A stretch of DNA of 64,000 nt from Deroplatys truncata (taxonomy: Eukaryota > Arthropoda > Insecta > Mantodea > Mantidae). The translations under genes were made by a program, and so were the position numbers. Below are positions 33,001-45,115 of the stretch, one piece after another (position 1 is the first letter of the stretch; each line of letters begins with the position of its first letter). Below the pieces are notes generated by a model. It searched no databases. It had not been told where the DNA came from and was given only the letters and a program-made list of their open reading frames with translations. The stretch spans positions 111,333,692 to 111,397,691 of the forward strand of contig CM060978.1 in the NCBI GenBank assembly GCA_030765065.1, in the 5' to 3' direction.

Positions 33001-33852
33001 TAAAAATGTACAAAATTGCATTAAGAGAAAAACGAGCAAAGATGAAATGAATGATGAATAACAACGGTGTCGAAGCCTACTTTCCAACATGGCGTGAGAC
33101 ATGGATTTTGAAAGGGAATGATAAGAGACGAACAGGAAGTGTGAAAATCAAGGGCTGATATTAGGAAGAATGTGGAATAGTAACTGGCCAAGTGGAAGGA
33201 GATCAATTAAGATGGTTCTAACAAGAACACTTACCATTCAAAACATTTGAATAAACCTACGCGGAAGGCATATATGACGACTGAGAAAACAATGAAGACA
33301 ATTTTCCCTTAGAATATGAACGTATGTTAACGGTTTTTTATTTGACGGAAGAAGAAACAGCAAAGGGAACACGAAACCTCCAAATGGCAGGTGTAGGTAC
33401 CTGAAGATAATCTGGGCTTCGTTATGATCGGCCATCGCGTCGTTAGGTTGCACTGATCCGAATCTTTCGGTACAGACCCAGCAGTGATACACTCTAGCTG
33501 TACCGCCTTCAAGATAGGCAACTCCCTTGTCAGCACAATGTGTGGATGCACCAGATTATCGCTCTTCTCGCATTTCTTTTATTCCGCGCAGTCTTAATCT
33601 TTATGGATATTTCTTGAGATTTTCATCCGCTCCGTTTTTTGCTCATAAATGATTTCGAATTATGCAAATACTCGTAGTATTCGGTTAAGTGTTACATACT
33701 ATTTGCGAAAACAGCATTCAAGGGTTTAATAAATTCAGAAGTCGAATCGTTGCACATAAAAAGAAAAAATGATGAGTCGCAGCTCATTAAGCTATCGATT
33801 TATTAGTAAATACATATTAATAATTTTCATTAATATAGATGCTCCTAAGGTC

Positions 33853-33857
<5 letters not shown>
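33001..33857. other. Unannotated stretch
   Basis: 33360-33560 has overlapping minus frames with moderate GC but no known motif. Nothing else is recognised. Confidence 0.35.

Positions 33858-33908
<51 letters not shown>
33858..33908 (+). repeat. (TTA)n microsatellite
   Basis: About 17 units. Confidence 0.96.
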
Positions 33909-34014
33909 TTAGGCTTTCTGATTTCATAAGTGAACAGTTTGGTGCTAATTTGAAACCTTAACTTATATTCTCAACATTTCTTCCAGTAAATTTCTCAATT
34001 AATGTTTGCCGCTC

Positions 34015-34130
34015 TCATAGCCATGGTCGCTGGAGCTTGTAGCTTCCGCGCTCCTCCAAGCTAAGGTTGCGGGCTCGAGTCCCGCCATGGGCAGGGGTGT
34101 GTGTGTGTGTGTGTGTTGTATGTTTAATTG
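34015..34130 (+). mobile_element. tRNA-like SINE head with (GT)n
   Basis: A D-arm-like GCTGGAGCTTGTAGC and a perfect T-arm GCGGGCTCGAGTCCCGC, followed by CCATGGGCA, which nearly pairs with GCCATGG upstream. The anticodon stem does not fold properly, so it is a tRNA-derived repeat rather than a tRNA gene. A GT run (34097-34116) follows. Confidence 0.5.
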
Positions 34131-35629
34131 CGGTAAAGTAAACATTGTTTCATAAAACAGTGCAATCATAAACTGGATAAGCAAGGGAACTTAAAAAGGA
34201 TTCCGCAAGAGTTAACTTTTTTTTACGTTTGATTAGAGGATACCATCTACACTTAAATGATATTTCAGGCAAATCACTTTCCTTATTTTCTAAATTTCCA
34301 CGTGATTTCAGCCTTTTTAGATTCATTTCAAGATAACCTTTATGGCATTCAATTTATCCACTTTTATTCCTTCGAAAACCAATTCTGAAACGAAAGGAGG
34401 CTGAAACGAAATTTATCTGTTTTATTTTAAAACACATCAACAAGAAATTCTTCTCAATTTGAGCGCCTGGCAGTTGTTTTCCGGTTCTTCATGCTCATTT
34501 TGTAGATCACAGAAATAGGGCATTTTAACTTTCATTAGGGAACACAGAGCTCTTCTTGCGTAAGATTGGAGTTCATGGTCGGCAAGTAACAAAGTGAGAA
34601 CGTAATCTCCGTGGAAGACGGTGAAATAACCCCCATTATGTCATTAGCTCGATTGTTCTTCCAAGTGACCGACAATCGATACCTTGAAGCTAACCTTTCG
34701 TATTCTTCATGATGGTATCAAGTGAATATGACTCATTCGCACATAGTTTACTGTGGAATATCCGCTGGATAATCAAAATTAAACGAACTAATAGACTTGT
34801 GAGTAACAACGCGTTTTACCTGTGCCCTCTTGCAATTGATTTCAAAGTTTAAAACTACCAGTGGTGTGTGAGACAATCTTTTTTTATAATTGTTTCACAC
34901 TGATAAGCATTGTTCTTCCACATGGATACAGACTAATGAAAGATTTCCAAATACCTTAAATCTGAGGAGGAGGGGATGTTAAGGTAGATTTTCATATTCA
35001 TATAGCCCAATTTCAATCCTGTTTGGAACATGGCAGATTTTTAACGAGTTCCAGTCCAAATAAGGAGGTTTTAGCTGAACTTCTATATCAAAAGGCATTT
35101 TTGTATTATTGTGACAAACACTGGCAAAACTGACAAGGTACCCTAAAGCTTTCAAAAGCTTCCGCTACCCTTATTTTCAAACCCTATTTTCAAGCCCTAA
35201 CGTACAATTTGGCCTATGTACACAACACTTTGTATACTTATACGTAGGACCTAGAGAAAAGTATAGGCTAGCTTACTACTATTACAATCCAACTTACATC
35301 TCAAACTATCTGTACAGTATTTTCAACGCCTTGTAGAAATCTTTACTGTTCAAACTTCCTGGTCAAAATATTGCACACTTTTATTATAGGATCTGGCACA
35401 ATTTATAGCTTATCTTAAAACTTCTAAAAACCGCCCAACCCCTGATTTTAATCCTATAATACCTGGAACACTTTAAAATCTCCATACCTTTATTTTCAAC
35501 CCCTCATGGGCAAAGCTATACCCAGTATTGCTTAATGTTTTGTCGAAAAGCGAGATATTTCGATTTTTTGTTCTGTGCCGCTTTACAGGCCCCTTCCACA
35601 TTGGAAAAAAGTCATTAAGACACCATACA
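34131..35629. other. AT-rich unannotated stretch
   Basis: No gene recognised. 35100-35560 has recurring phrases such as CCTTATTTTCAAACCCTATT and CCTTTATTTTCAACCCCTCA, hinting at an old degenerate repeat. Confidence 0.4.
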
Positions 35630-36346
35630 TAGGGTCATCATATTATTTGGTAACCCATTCGCGGCCTCTCGTTCTTTGGATATTCTTTGGATATTCCCTC
35701 GCCACTTGCCGGGAACACGAACTGCCGATTCGCGCTCGAAAGTGCACTAGCGCCATGTCTCTCATGTGTTGCTGCGTCAGGTCCAGTCAATCAGGTGCTT
35801 CTGTCGATACGGTAAAATTGGTACGTCACTTTTCTGTGGAGGAACGTATATTTATTTGCAAACTTTATTTTAAAATGAATCTGCTCGGCGTGTGCGCAGG
35901 GAATTTGTTGAAAAGCTTCCAAACTCTGTGCCACCTGTTCCAGTAAGATTCTGCAGCAGCACATATGACTGCCGAATCATTAAATGCTATCAGATAAGTG
36001 TTTGATGACAAAATGATTAGTGTTGATTTGTGGCCCCCTCGCTCTTCCGACCTAACGAGTTGTGATTTTTATTTTGGGGTCCTTGAAAGATAGAGTGTAT
36101 TGTTCAATACCTCGTACACTACAGGGACTTAGATAACGTCGTACAAGAAATCACAAAAATTCCTGCTGATGAGCTTAGGCGAGTGAGTGACAACACGAGT
36201 ATTTTTACGAGGTATGATGCTTGTCCAGGGCAGAAGGTTAACATTTAGTGGGCATCTACTGGCACCGTTTCACCGGCAACTTCCGGCTCACTCGATCAGT
36301 GGAAGGAGCCCGCGAGTGGGTTAATATTTTTAATATAATGACCCTA
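35630..36346 (+). mobile_element. Internally deleted Tc1/mariner-type element with TA target duplication
   Basis: An element of 713 bp (35632-36344) between TA pairs at 35630 and 36345. Ends GGGTCATCATATTATTTGGT and (reverse of the right end) GGGTCATTATATTAAAAATA continue into a shared TAACCCAxTCGCGGxCTC block. Inside, a transposase start (FSVEERIFICKLYFKMNL near 35836) jumps directly to a C-terminal part (LQQHMTAES-like, then DLWPPRSSDLTSCDFYF near 36030-36085). The central catalytic region is missing, with further stops. A relative of its C-terminus lies at 45890-46220. Confidence 0.82.
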
Positions 36347-36427
36347 TATCATCACTCCAGTATCAGTCAATTGAATGATCTGTGACGTCATCGAACCTCT
36401 CTTCACGCTCTCAGTTAGGAATTGAAG

Positions 36428-36990
36428 GGTGGTGGTGGTGGTGGTGGTGGTGGTGGTGGAGTGGAGTTTAAGGGCCCGTCGACAGCTAGGTCATTTGGGC
36501 CCGGGAATTGAAGGTAGGCGAGGCAAGGGGAAAGGCGAAATTATTGTTAGCCAAGGACTAGCGGCGTAAGGGGAGAATGTGTGTTGTAGTTTGCACGTAC
36601 ATGGATGTAAGAAACTCTTCCTTCGGGGAGTAATTCGGACTAAGTTGGGCTCGATGAGGTAACCGTCCCAAAACCCATGGGTACGTCTGGATATTGATGC
36701 ATAGGCGGGGTTATGGACCGCCTCAATGTCCTCCGATATCAGCCTGGAGAGCGGGAGCTAAGTCGCTGTCACCCCTACCGTGGTTCTTCGGTAGTCTTTC
36801 CCTTTTGGGCTGATGCGCGTTAAGTGGCGTATCCACTTCTGTCCCTGCACAAACGGGGGAGGGGGGCTTTTAGGAAACCAGCTGTTGGACTAATGGAAAA
36901 GCCATGGCAGAAGACTCTCGGGTGGTGCCTTCCATGGTTCTATAGAAGGGTAGCTCTGGTTGCGGTTAGGCCTTCGCTCAATAACTTTTA
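36428..36990 (-). mobile_element. Retroelement 3' end with (CAC)n tail, minus strand
   Basis: On the minus strand a GC-rich stretch leads to AAATGACCTAGCTGTCGACG, GGCCCTTAAACTCCACT, then a pure (CAC)n tail (plus (GGT)n at 36428-36459). The same layout occurs on the plus strand at 45271-45341 with a (CAT)n tail. I recall similar 'GATGACCxxGCAGTTGAGCGxCCTTAAAC' ends from insect retroelements. The length is approximate; no protein is seen. Confidence 0.55.
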
Positions 36991-39390
36991 GCGTATAAAT
37001 TGCCGAAACGGTACTGCGTCACACGCTTGTGATACAACGTAAGTAATTCAATTGGCTCTACTCTAAGTAGACCTAAGGTGTATTGTAGGTAATTGTATCA
37101 ACTTTCACAGTAATCCGTCTCAAATGAAAAGGTAACACTTGCACACAACAAATAATTTAAAACATGCTGTTTTCGGCTTCAGAGTTGTACATTTTACACT
37201 TATCGGGGTATTAAAAACCCTATTCCGTCAATACTAAATTTACTAAATTTACTAAATTTATCAAATTTATGATCCACTGTCTTGGGAACTACTTAAGAAT
37301 TAGGCGCAGCATTTTTGCGTCATATAAACCTAATACTTTTAAGATTACTAAATATTACTATAACACATTGTGAGGAACTAGCAAACGAAAAAAGAATTAC
37401 ACCACTTTTAATAATTAATACACATAACTTTTGTTCTAAATTTATAAAGGATTACTTTTATACTGAAATCAAAAGACATACTTGTTTTAAGAGGTTCCAT
37501 AGTATTATTTGTTGTCTTCATATCCTTAAAATACAAACTTTCTTTCATTTATAGTCCCTGAGAAAAGGGGAAATTGACATCAAAAATGTTAATATCTGAA
37601 AATTGTACTTGAAAATCGACGGCATTCTAATCTTAGTATAATAGTGCATTTAAAATTATATTTGAAATACTTGGCATAAGCCCACAAGCATTAAATATTT
37701 ACTACCAAATAATAATAAAAAGTTAAAATATGTATACGGTGTCATTTTGACCAATAGCACAATTTAATCACCCTTTAACATCAATTAATTTATCCACAAT
37801 AGAAAATTTCCGGAAAAAATCCGTTTCAGTTCTTTTGTACACATAGATTATGCTTTAAAGCTTGAAGTGACCTGAAACATCCTATACTTCCAGTTAAATA
37901 ATTTCATGGCTAAACTGTGACATCATTTTGAGAAGCATTTCCTGAAAACTATGACCTAGTCATTTGACAGAATTTTGGCGACCGCAGATTGCGGTTTAAA
38001 TGATAGCGATAACGAGGGTTTGTCAATGTCGAGGTCCGGGAGTGAAGCTGGCAAGCTCATGTTGTGTGGGTGGACAGCAAGGTCGGCCTGAGAGAGATTC
38101 CACAGCTATTGGCTCCATTTCATTAACACTGCAAGGCCAGGGCTCGTCACAAGAAGTGAATGGATGACTGCACGTGATATGCTCACGCACTACCCACGTC
38201 TGGTAGGTCGCTAGCCGGCCCCGGCCCCAGGGTTGAACAAAGGACATTACACATTTTGTATTTTATCTTCCTTTTTGTGATTGATGTAACTTTTCTCTCA
38301 TGCCTACTCTGTTGTTCTTACTCCGCTTTCTCTCTCGCTGTTGTTATCCAGATGATGTACTCCATTCTTTTCGTTTTTCCCTTTCTAGCCCCCCCTCCAC
38401 AGTGCAACCTAGCCCCAAACGTCTTTACTGATATGTCGTAACGTTACGCATGAAATACAATAACGCCTTTTACTGCGATAGGATTTTTGCCCCCATCACT
38501 CATGATACTGGCAGGACTTACCTTGGAAACGTTGAAAACGTAGGTTGAAAGACATGATTATCCGTCATATTAATAGAGAAAGGGTAAACCAGTTTTAGAG
38601 TATTGAACACTGGGGTTAATAAATATAAGCGACAGTGACTGCCGACCTTATTTCGTTTCGAAAAGATGAATATGCAGAGATTAATTTATTATTTCGAGAT
38701 TATGGTTGCACGAACTCTGGCTTACGTGAACAGATTTTTCTATGAATTCCCTTCCACAAACTTATATCGTAATAAGGTTTTGAGGAAATTGCCTCTCGCA
38801 GCAGAATTATACCTTGTTTCTGCTGAAACGAAATCTTTCTAATTCTCTTGTCCCATGCCTTCTAATCAGTCAGAATATGGTGTTAGGTTATTGGAGTTCT
38901 CGTTGCGGAGAACATCGGCCGCACACTTTTACCGTTTACGATTGTGCAAAATTCTCTCTTATCAGGCATAAATATTGGCATCTCAATTGACGTTAACTTC
39001 CTTGGGAGGAATTTGTAGAATCAGCAACTACAGCGCTACAGCTCGCTGTCCAACGTATGCGCTCTTGGTCTTGGAATGTAGAATACAAAACGTATCTACG
39101 GAAACATTTAGCTTGAAAATTCCCTCTTTTGGGGCATAGACGGATAGCAATAACAATATTCTATTGTCCTTTTTCTTAAAGGTGAATTTCATCCCAGAAA
39201 AAGACAACGGAGTACTGTAGCCTTCGTCACGTATTCATTTTTCTTTTTTTTTTTAACAAGGTCACAGCTTAACGTTGAAGGGAAACAAATTCAACGTGAC
39301 TTTTAACAATCAGAAATGATGTGTCAATGTTCTTTTATATTGGGCATAAGCTGGCGAAGAAGGAAGATTAATTCAGATCTGAAACACTCA
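36991..39390. other. Unannotated stretch
   Basis: No gene recognised. There are small tandem copies of TACTAAATT at 37230-37260. 38020-38240 is GC-richer without a motif. Confidence 0.4.
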
Positions 39391-39535
39391 GGCCCAGTTT
39401 CAAAGTTTAAGCGTAAGCTTCGAATCGGGCTTAAGCTACACTGGAGCTTTACAGTGCGCAGTTCAAGCGATAAGCTGAGCTTATACGTGGCCTGGCTTAA
39501 ACCGTACTCAATTTGGTTTAAGCTAAGGATTCGCC

Positions 39536-39903
39536 ATGTTATCTGAAGACGATATTAGAGATGAGGAAATGCAAATTATTTTAACCATACGCATAACAGA
39601 AGACAATCTAGAACGCGTCCAAGCCATTTACACGTATGGAGTGAGGTTTCGATTAAGTAAACAGTCGGCAATGATGATACCAGAAATGATTGATGATACA
39701 ATTAAACAAAGTCGAAAGAAGATACTTAAAATTAAGTTTATACTTCATATTTTATCGTATTTATATTTCAGTAACAAAGCCCTCTCGTCAGAAACTATTA
39801 ACATTGAGGTTATATAATGTGAAAGGATGCTAATTGCAGCTGGAGATTTTTCCGGCATCTTGAAACTTATAGTATACAGAGCTATCAAAATTGTTTCATA
39901 CAC
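39536..39903 (+). pseudogene. PIF/Harbinger transposase, N-terminal remnant
   Basis: The frame starts MLSEDDIRDEEMQ and contains VRFRLSKQSAMMIPEMIDDT, matching the family pattern xxFRLSKxxxxxLxxxI. NKALSSET then corresponds to the RNxALSPxxQLL block. After a stop, the same strand reads LIAAGDFSGILKLIVYRAIK (usually ATGSFQxVxGDxxGVSxxTVxRxxxRV). The DDE catalytic part is absent. The match to the family is from memory of conserved blocks, but the order of three of them makes it convincing. Confidence 0.65.
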
Positions 39904-40124
39904 TCAAATTAGTGATGGGACGATACCACTATTTCTCAATACTCGATACCGATACTGATGTTTGAGCACGATATTCGATACTCCCTTTATAAAAAACTGT
40001 AAAGGCGATAGCTTCTTCACTGAATTACACCATGTAACCGGTTTTGTATTGTATGCTAATTCCGAAATTGTTTCTGTTTGCATTCTCCAAATGAAAGCAA
40101 CGTTTATCTTGGTAATACCACATA

Positions 40125-42005
40125 TACAGGGTGAATCACCTAAAACTTGCACCGCAAATATTTCGGAAATGGAAAGTGCTATTGATGTGCAGTTTTCACA
40201 GCATTGATTGGTAGTCAGGGACTCGTGCATTTAGCCTATAAACAGATTTTAATAATACTGAGAAAGTGTATTTCTTGAGCAAACATACAATTTTTTTAAA
40301 TGGAACTATGCCTAGTTGCATCAACAGAATAAAGGTAGGTTAAATTAGAATATCAATGGTCTTTGTTGCAAGTTCTAGTGCAAGTGGTTTACGAGAAATC
40401 TTATTTTCAAACTTTTACGCACCAACACTTGTACAACCTGTGATAGCACAAACTAAAGAAAAACAAAAGGGAATTACAATACTTCTGTGGATTCTTACAA
40501 GTAAAGAGAACATAGCCCTTCAAAGGTGGTGTTCAAAATCACCACCGGCAGCTTCAATACACGCTTACAGTCTGCTACACGTCTGCTGCACACGTTCCAG
40601 CATTTCAGCGGAAATTTCAGAGCGGGCAACAGTAATACGTCATTTCATATCGTCTGGTGTAAGTGGTACATCCTTGTAGACAGTGTCTTTCAGCCTTCCC
40701 CACAGAAAAAAGTCTAAAGGGATCAGATCCGGTGAACGGTTCGGCCAAGGTATAGGTCCGCTTTGTCCAATCCAACGATTTGGAAACAATCCGTTAAGAC
40801 AAGCTATAGTAGTTCGTGCACTATGGGATGGACAGCCATCATGTTGGTACCACAGGTTCCTCCTAGTCTGCAAAGGAACGTCTTCTATCATCTGTGGCAG
40901 ATGGTCTGTCAGGAGGCTGCGATACTTGTGCGAGTTCATTGTTCCTTCTATGAACAAAGGGCCTATGAGCTGATGATTCCTTATCCCACACCACACGTTT
41001 AAACTCCATGGACGGTGACGTTCCACCTGACGAAGCCAACGGCGATTGTCAACAGGCCAATAGTGCGTGTTTCTGCGGTTTACCTGGCCATGCTTAGCAA
41101 ATATTGCCTGTCACTAAACAAGATACATGATGAATCTGGAGTATCATGTCTTAATGCCCATGTACAAAAGTTAACACGATTCTCAAAATCATTTCCATGC
41201 AGCTCTTGATGGAGAGAGATGTGATAGGGATGGAACCTATGTCGATGGAGAATGCGCAGTACACTTGCCTGACTTATGTCACTTCCACGTGCGATTGTGC
41301 GGTAACTAATTTGCGGATCTACTGCAACGGCAGCCAAAACATTAATTTCTGCCTCTTCTCCAGTCACTTGTTTGTTTCTGTTAGTTTTCTAGGTGTTAAA
41401 GTACCACTTTCACGTATTTGGTTGAAGAGGTGGATAAGTAATTACCGAGATGGTTGACGTCAATTGGGATACGTTCCCGCATACACCGTACAGAACGAAC
41501 TGCATTCTTCCTACACTCTCCATACACCATGAGCATGTCGGCTTTTTCTGCATTAGTAAATCCCATCTTCCACTCACAGCTTACTGCTTGAACTGTCACA
41601 AACTAACTGGCCAGAAAGTCGCAATGCAACCAATGAACAGAAAACACAATGCAAACAAACATAACAACATCGTACCTAGCAACCAAGCAGGTTGAATGGG
41701 ACAAACAATTGTCGGAGTGGAAACTTTTCAAAATACGATTTCTCGTAAACCACTTGCACTAGAATCTGCAACAAAGACCATTGACATTCTAATTTACCCT
41801 ACCTTTATTCTGTTCATGTAACTAGGCATTATTCGATTTAAAAATTGTATGTTTGCTCAAAAAATGCACTTTCTCAGTATTATTAAAATCTGTTTATAGG
41901 CTAATGTACGAGCCCCTGACTACCAATGAGTGCTGTGAAAACTGCACATCAATAGCACTTTCCATTTCGAAATATTTTCTGTGTAAGTTAAGTAATTCAC
42001 TTGAA
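40125..42005 (-). mobile_element. Tc1/mariner-superfamily element with DD41D spacing and ~280-bp inverted repeats, innermost level
   Basis: Left end TACAGGGTGAATCACCTAAA at 40125; the right end (41725-42000) is its inverted copy, slightly worn at the tip (AGTAATTCAC). The inverted repeats run about 280 bp (to about 40412 on the left), unusually long for this superfamily. The transposase is on the minus strand between them. The element interrupts the hAT-like element. Confidence 0.88.
40640..41599 (-). pseudogene. Transposase of the DD41D element, frameshifted
   Basis: Three minus-strand frames. 41396-41599 is the start, with MGFTNAEKADMLMVYGECRK as the likely true N-terminus. 41080-41367 has the helix-turn-helix region SYRTIARGSDISQASVLRIL and reaches ILFSD, where the frame is lost. 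40640-41026 carries WYQHDGCPSHSA (second Asp) and NRSPDLIPLDFFLWGRLKD (third Asp). The number of residues between the second and third Asp is 41, which fits the rosa-like DD41D group rather than DD34D mariners. Two frame breaks make it inactive. Typical length is about 340 residues. Confidence 0.85.
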
Positions 42006-43089
42006 TAGTTTTTCATCTGGTAATAACACTCAGAAGCATAGTAAGTTTATGTATTAAACCTCTCTACCACCCACCCTCACACATTAGTATATACGTGTTT
42101 AACACAAAGGTATATTAGACAGAATTAAAAGTTTGAAGAAAAAGATCAAGGATGTATTATAGGAGATATGAAGGGATCAACGATTTTTTTAAGAACACGA
42201 GCATTCGTGAAAGAACAAATATTTCCATACGCTGTATTATTTTACTTCATACGTTCTGATTTACTTCTGCTGGAGTCACCAAGTCAAGCTATTGCAGAAA
42301 CGTGATTAGGCGTCAGCTAAATAAGCTTAATTCACAACTCAGTTAACGCTGCATGTTACACGAATACCTATACCCCTCCCCCATATTGTTTTGCTTGGTT
42401 TACTTTAGACACAAGAGTCTATGGAATGTTACATTCTTCGCAGTCAAGGTCTATCAACAATTATAGTCCAGCAGTTCTTTGGGGACACGTGCGAATCAAT
42501 AACATGAAGTATCGACTCCTTTAATTCGTCAGCATAAAGTTAAACGCAACAACTTTTGATAGCAATAAACTTAAAAGTTTGAAAGTATCTAAAAAGTATC
42601 GAAGGTTTATCTCAAAGTATTAGACCTATTTCGATACCACCGAGTACCGAGAGTATCAAGATATGGAGGTCCCATCCACAATTCTAATCCACCCTTCGTA
42701 TTTCAATTTTTCCGCACGTTTGATTTGTTTTACTCCATAGTAATTTGTCGATCGTTTGCGCTCTATTTACATGCTTATACTGTTTCACTAGTTTTAAGAG
42801 ATTGCTGACTTCGTGAGAAGTAAAGTTCTAAGTTTGGCTCTCATTTTTCGGTAATTTTAACTTTATATTGCTGGATAGACCACAAAACCTTATTTTAGAA
42901 ACAACGTTGCCATAAACGATGAGAATTCACTCGATGCGTATGCGCAAGCGTTACCAGCTTTACTTGTTCAGCTCCATAAAGCCGAACATGATTAACATAC
43001 TGTGAAATTAGCAAAGCTGTCAAAGAATAAGAGGCGTCCGTAGCTTAATAAAGCTTCGGTTTAAGCTTAAACTGTGAAACCGGCCCTCA

Positions 43090-43430
43090 GTGTCACGGCC
43101 TGGACGTACTACGGATGTTCGACTTTCCTTGCCGTTTCTCTCTCGGCTTTCGGCTGGCAGCCGGGGTATCCAACCCCCCCCCGTGCGGGGTGAGGTTCCC
43201 GGTCTGCCTGTCCGTCTGCCGGATAGACTATCTGGAAACTTAGGGACCCTGCCATTCCGGTGACGTCACTCCTGATTCCGGCCGCCCGGTGTCTCCTCTC
43301 GCCTCATCCTTTCTCCCGGGAACGTCCCCTTGTGGGGTGTAATTACAAAACCTCTATGTGGATCAGTGCCGAGTCCCCTCAGTAGTCAATCCAATGCAAT
43401 CTCTGCCGATTCACTATCGCTGGGTGGCTG
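43090..43430 (+). mobile_element. SINE body and tail, 5'-truncated
   Basis: TCTCGGCTTTCGGCTGGCAG, GGGTATCCAACCCCC, TATCTGGAAACTTAGGGACC and GCCGCCCGGTGTCTCCTCTC match the split SINE at 18358-18913. The tRNA head is not seen. The Harbinger remnant ends right at its left edge, so it may have landed in or beside the SINE. Confidence 0.7.
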
Positions 43431-44036
43431 TGACGAGATGCCCGAACACACGTTTTGACACGAAGGAAGTGCAACATCATATTCAAATTTTAAAGTAATT
43501 TTCTACTAAATATGAATCAACTGAAGAGGGAGCCCCTACTGTCCTTGAGAGTATTCTATAAGCGAACGTGCCGATTCCTGATTCGACCGTAGCTTGACAA
43601 TGCCAGGTGGGAGTTTTCGCAAAACCAGAAAGGATAGGGCTAAAGCGATAGATCAGACCTCTCATTCAGACAGGTCCTACCAGAATTAGACCCATGACTT
43701 ACAGCTCATCGACGGCAGCGTTGGCCTAGTAAGACAAATGTTTCTCGAAATCCCTAGAAATATAATTACGCAGATACAAGCACGTATTGAGTTTTAACAA
43801 GCAAGAGATGCAGCAGGGTTAGAACTAGAAGCTCTGTGGTAGAAGCGCTCCGTTCTAAACGTTCGTACACAAAGAGTAGTTACGGATATGCAAGTCAAAA
43901 TCGTTACCTAAAAGTAATTTTGACATTTCTTATCCATAACGGACATTATTATTAGTATTATTGAATGTTTAATTAAAAGATAGTGGTATTATTTACTTTA
44001 TAGTAGGTACTATACGAATTAACGGCAATAAACATA
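43431..44036. other. Unannotated stretch
   Basis: No gene recognised. Confidence 0.35.
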
Positions 44037-45115
44037 CGGGGACTGTCCCAGAAGTACCCGACCTAACAAAGAAAACACAAACATTATGGGAAAAAACGTC
44101 TTTACTTCTCTGCATAGTCTCCTTTCAGATCGATACACTTTAGCCAGCGATGTTCAATAGCTTCGATACCCTATTTATAGTGAGAACCGCCCCCGGAAAA
44201 TAGCTATCAACTGCAGACTCCGCCTCTTCATTGTTGGCAAATCTTTTACTACCGAGCCATTTCTTCAATCTTGGAAACAGAAAATAATCAGAGTGGGCTA
44301 AGTCTGGCAAATAGGGTGCATGAGAAAGTAATTCGATCTTTAGCTCGTTGATTTTGACCATGGCGATAATAGATGAGTGAACTGGTGCATTGTCTTGATG
44401 AAAAAAAACCCCTTCTTTTTCGCTAAATGCGGCCGTTTTGCTAGATTTCATCATTAAAACGCTGCAATAAGTTTGCATAATACTCGTCATTGATTGCTTT
44501 TCCTTTTTGAAGATGGTCAATGGAAATTATCCCACGTGCATCCCAAAAAACTGACACCATGACCTTGCGTGCAGATGGAACTGTCTTCGCCTTCTTTGAA
44601 GCCAATTCTTCCCTTTCAATCCATTGTTTTGACTGTAATGGACCCATGTTTCATCCATAGTTATGAATCGACGCGGAAACTCGGCTTTATTGCAGCAAAA
44701 CATCGCCAAACGCTCGACAGAAACATCCTTACGACGCTGCTTTTGTTCCATTGTGAGTAAACGCAGCACCCATCTTGCGCCAGCTTTCTCATGTCTAAAT
44801 TTTCAGTTAGTGTGCGATGTAGAACACTTTTTGAAATGCCTACAATGTCTGCTGGCTTGCGCACTTTCAGTCGACGTCATCCAATACCATTTTGTGGATT
44901 TTCTTCACAATTTCCGGCGTAGGCACCTCATTTGGTCGACCACTGCGATGTTCGTCTTGGCAGCTCGCACGGCCTCGCTTAAACTCTGCCACCCGATATT
45001 TTACTGTTGTAGAAGGAGCAGACTCCCCCAGAGTAGAATCTAGCTCAGCTTTAGTATTAGTTGGACTAAGATCTTTCAAATTAAAGTATTGTATCACATA
45101 GCGATGGCTTAGTTT
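44037..45115 (-). mobile_element. Mariner element (DD34D), decayed
   Basis: The left end CGGGGACTGTCCCAGAAGTA follows a TA at 44035. A matching right end was not found, so that side is lost or rearranged. The transposase runs on the minus strand through most of it. The right side lies in what looks like the 3' region of a retroelement (tail at 45271-45341). Confidence 0.78.
44140..45110 (-). pseudogene. Mariner transposase, several frameshifts
   Basis: Blocks in order on the minus strand: HRYVIQYFNLKDLSPTNTKA and VAEFKRGRASCQDEHRSGRP (DNA-binding half, 44900-45110), KPADIVGISKSVLHRTLTEN (44790-44860), LLTMEQKQRRKDVSVERLAM with ITMDETWVHY (first Asp, 44620-44760), VMVSVFWDARGIISIDHL (44500-44560), and HQDNAPVHSS (second Asp) with LPDLAHSDYFLFPRLKKWLG (third Asp, 44240-44400). 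There are 34 residues between the second and third Asp, the mariner signature. Breaks near 44865, 44770, 44625 and 44440 kill it. The upstream frame beyond 45110 is not part of the transposase. Confidence 0.87.

Larger units (their letters stand above)
39902..42688. mobile_element. hAT-like non-autonomous element, middle level of the nest
   Basis: Left end TAGTGATGGGAC (39910) and right end, reversed, TGTGGATGGGAC (42680) are short inverted repeats. Subterminal GATACC/GGTATC motifs repeat on both sides (CGATACC at 39921; GATACCACCGAGTACC at 42634). Flanking 8-mers ACTCAAAT (39902-39909) and ATTCTAAT (42681-42688) agree at 6 of 8, consistent with an old 8-bp hAT duplication. Without the mariner inside it the element would be about 0.9 kb and non-coding. 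Confidence 0.6.
39388..43089 (+). mobile_element. PIF/Harbinger element remnant, outermost of a three-level nest
   Basis: Ends GGCCCAGTTTCAAAGTTTAA (39391) and the reverse of the right end GGGCCGGTTTCACAGTTTAA (43086) are imperfect inverted repeats of about 30 bp. The 3-bp TCA flanks both sides (39388-39390, 43087-43089). A 3-bp target duplication and GGGCCGGTTTCA-type ends fit PIF/Harbinger. The inside holds the front of a Harbinger transposase and then a hAT-like insertion. Little original DNA remains, so it is a deleted, dead copy. Confidence 0.72.

Noticed and set aside
34015-34090. True tRNA gene
   Set aside because: T-arm is perfect but the anticodon stem does not form and the acceptor has a terminal mismatch; better explained as a SINE head.
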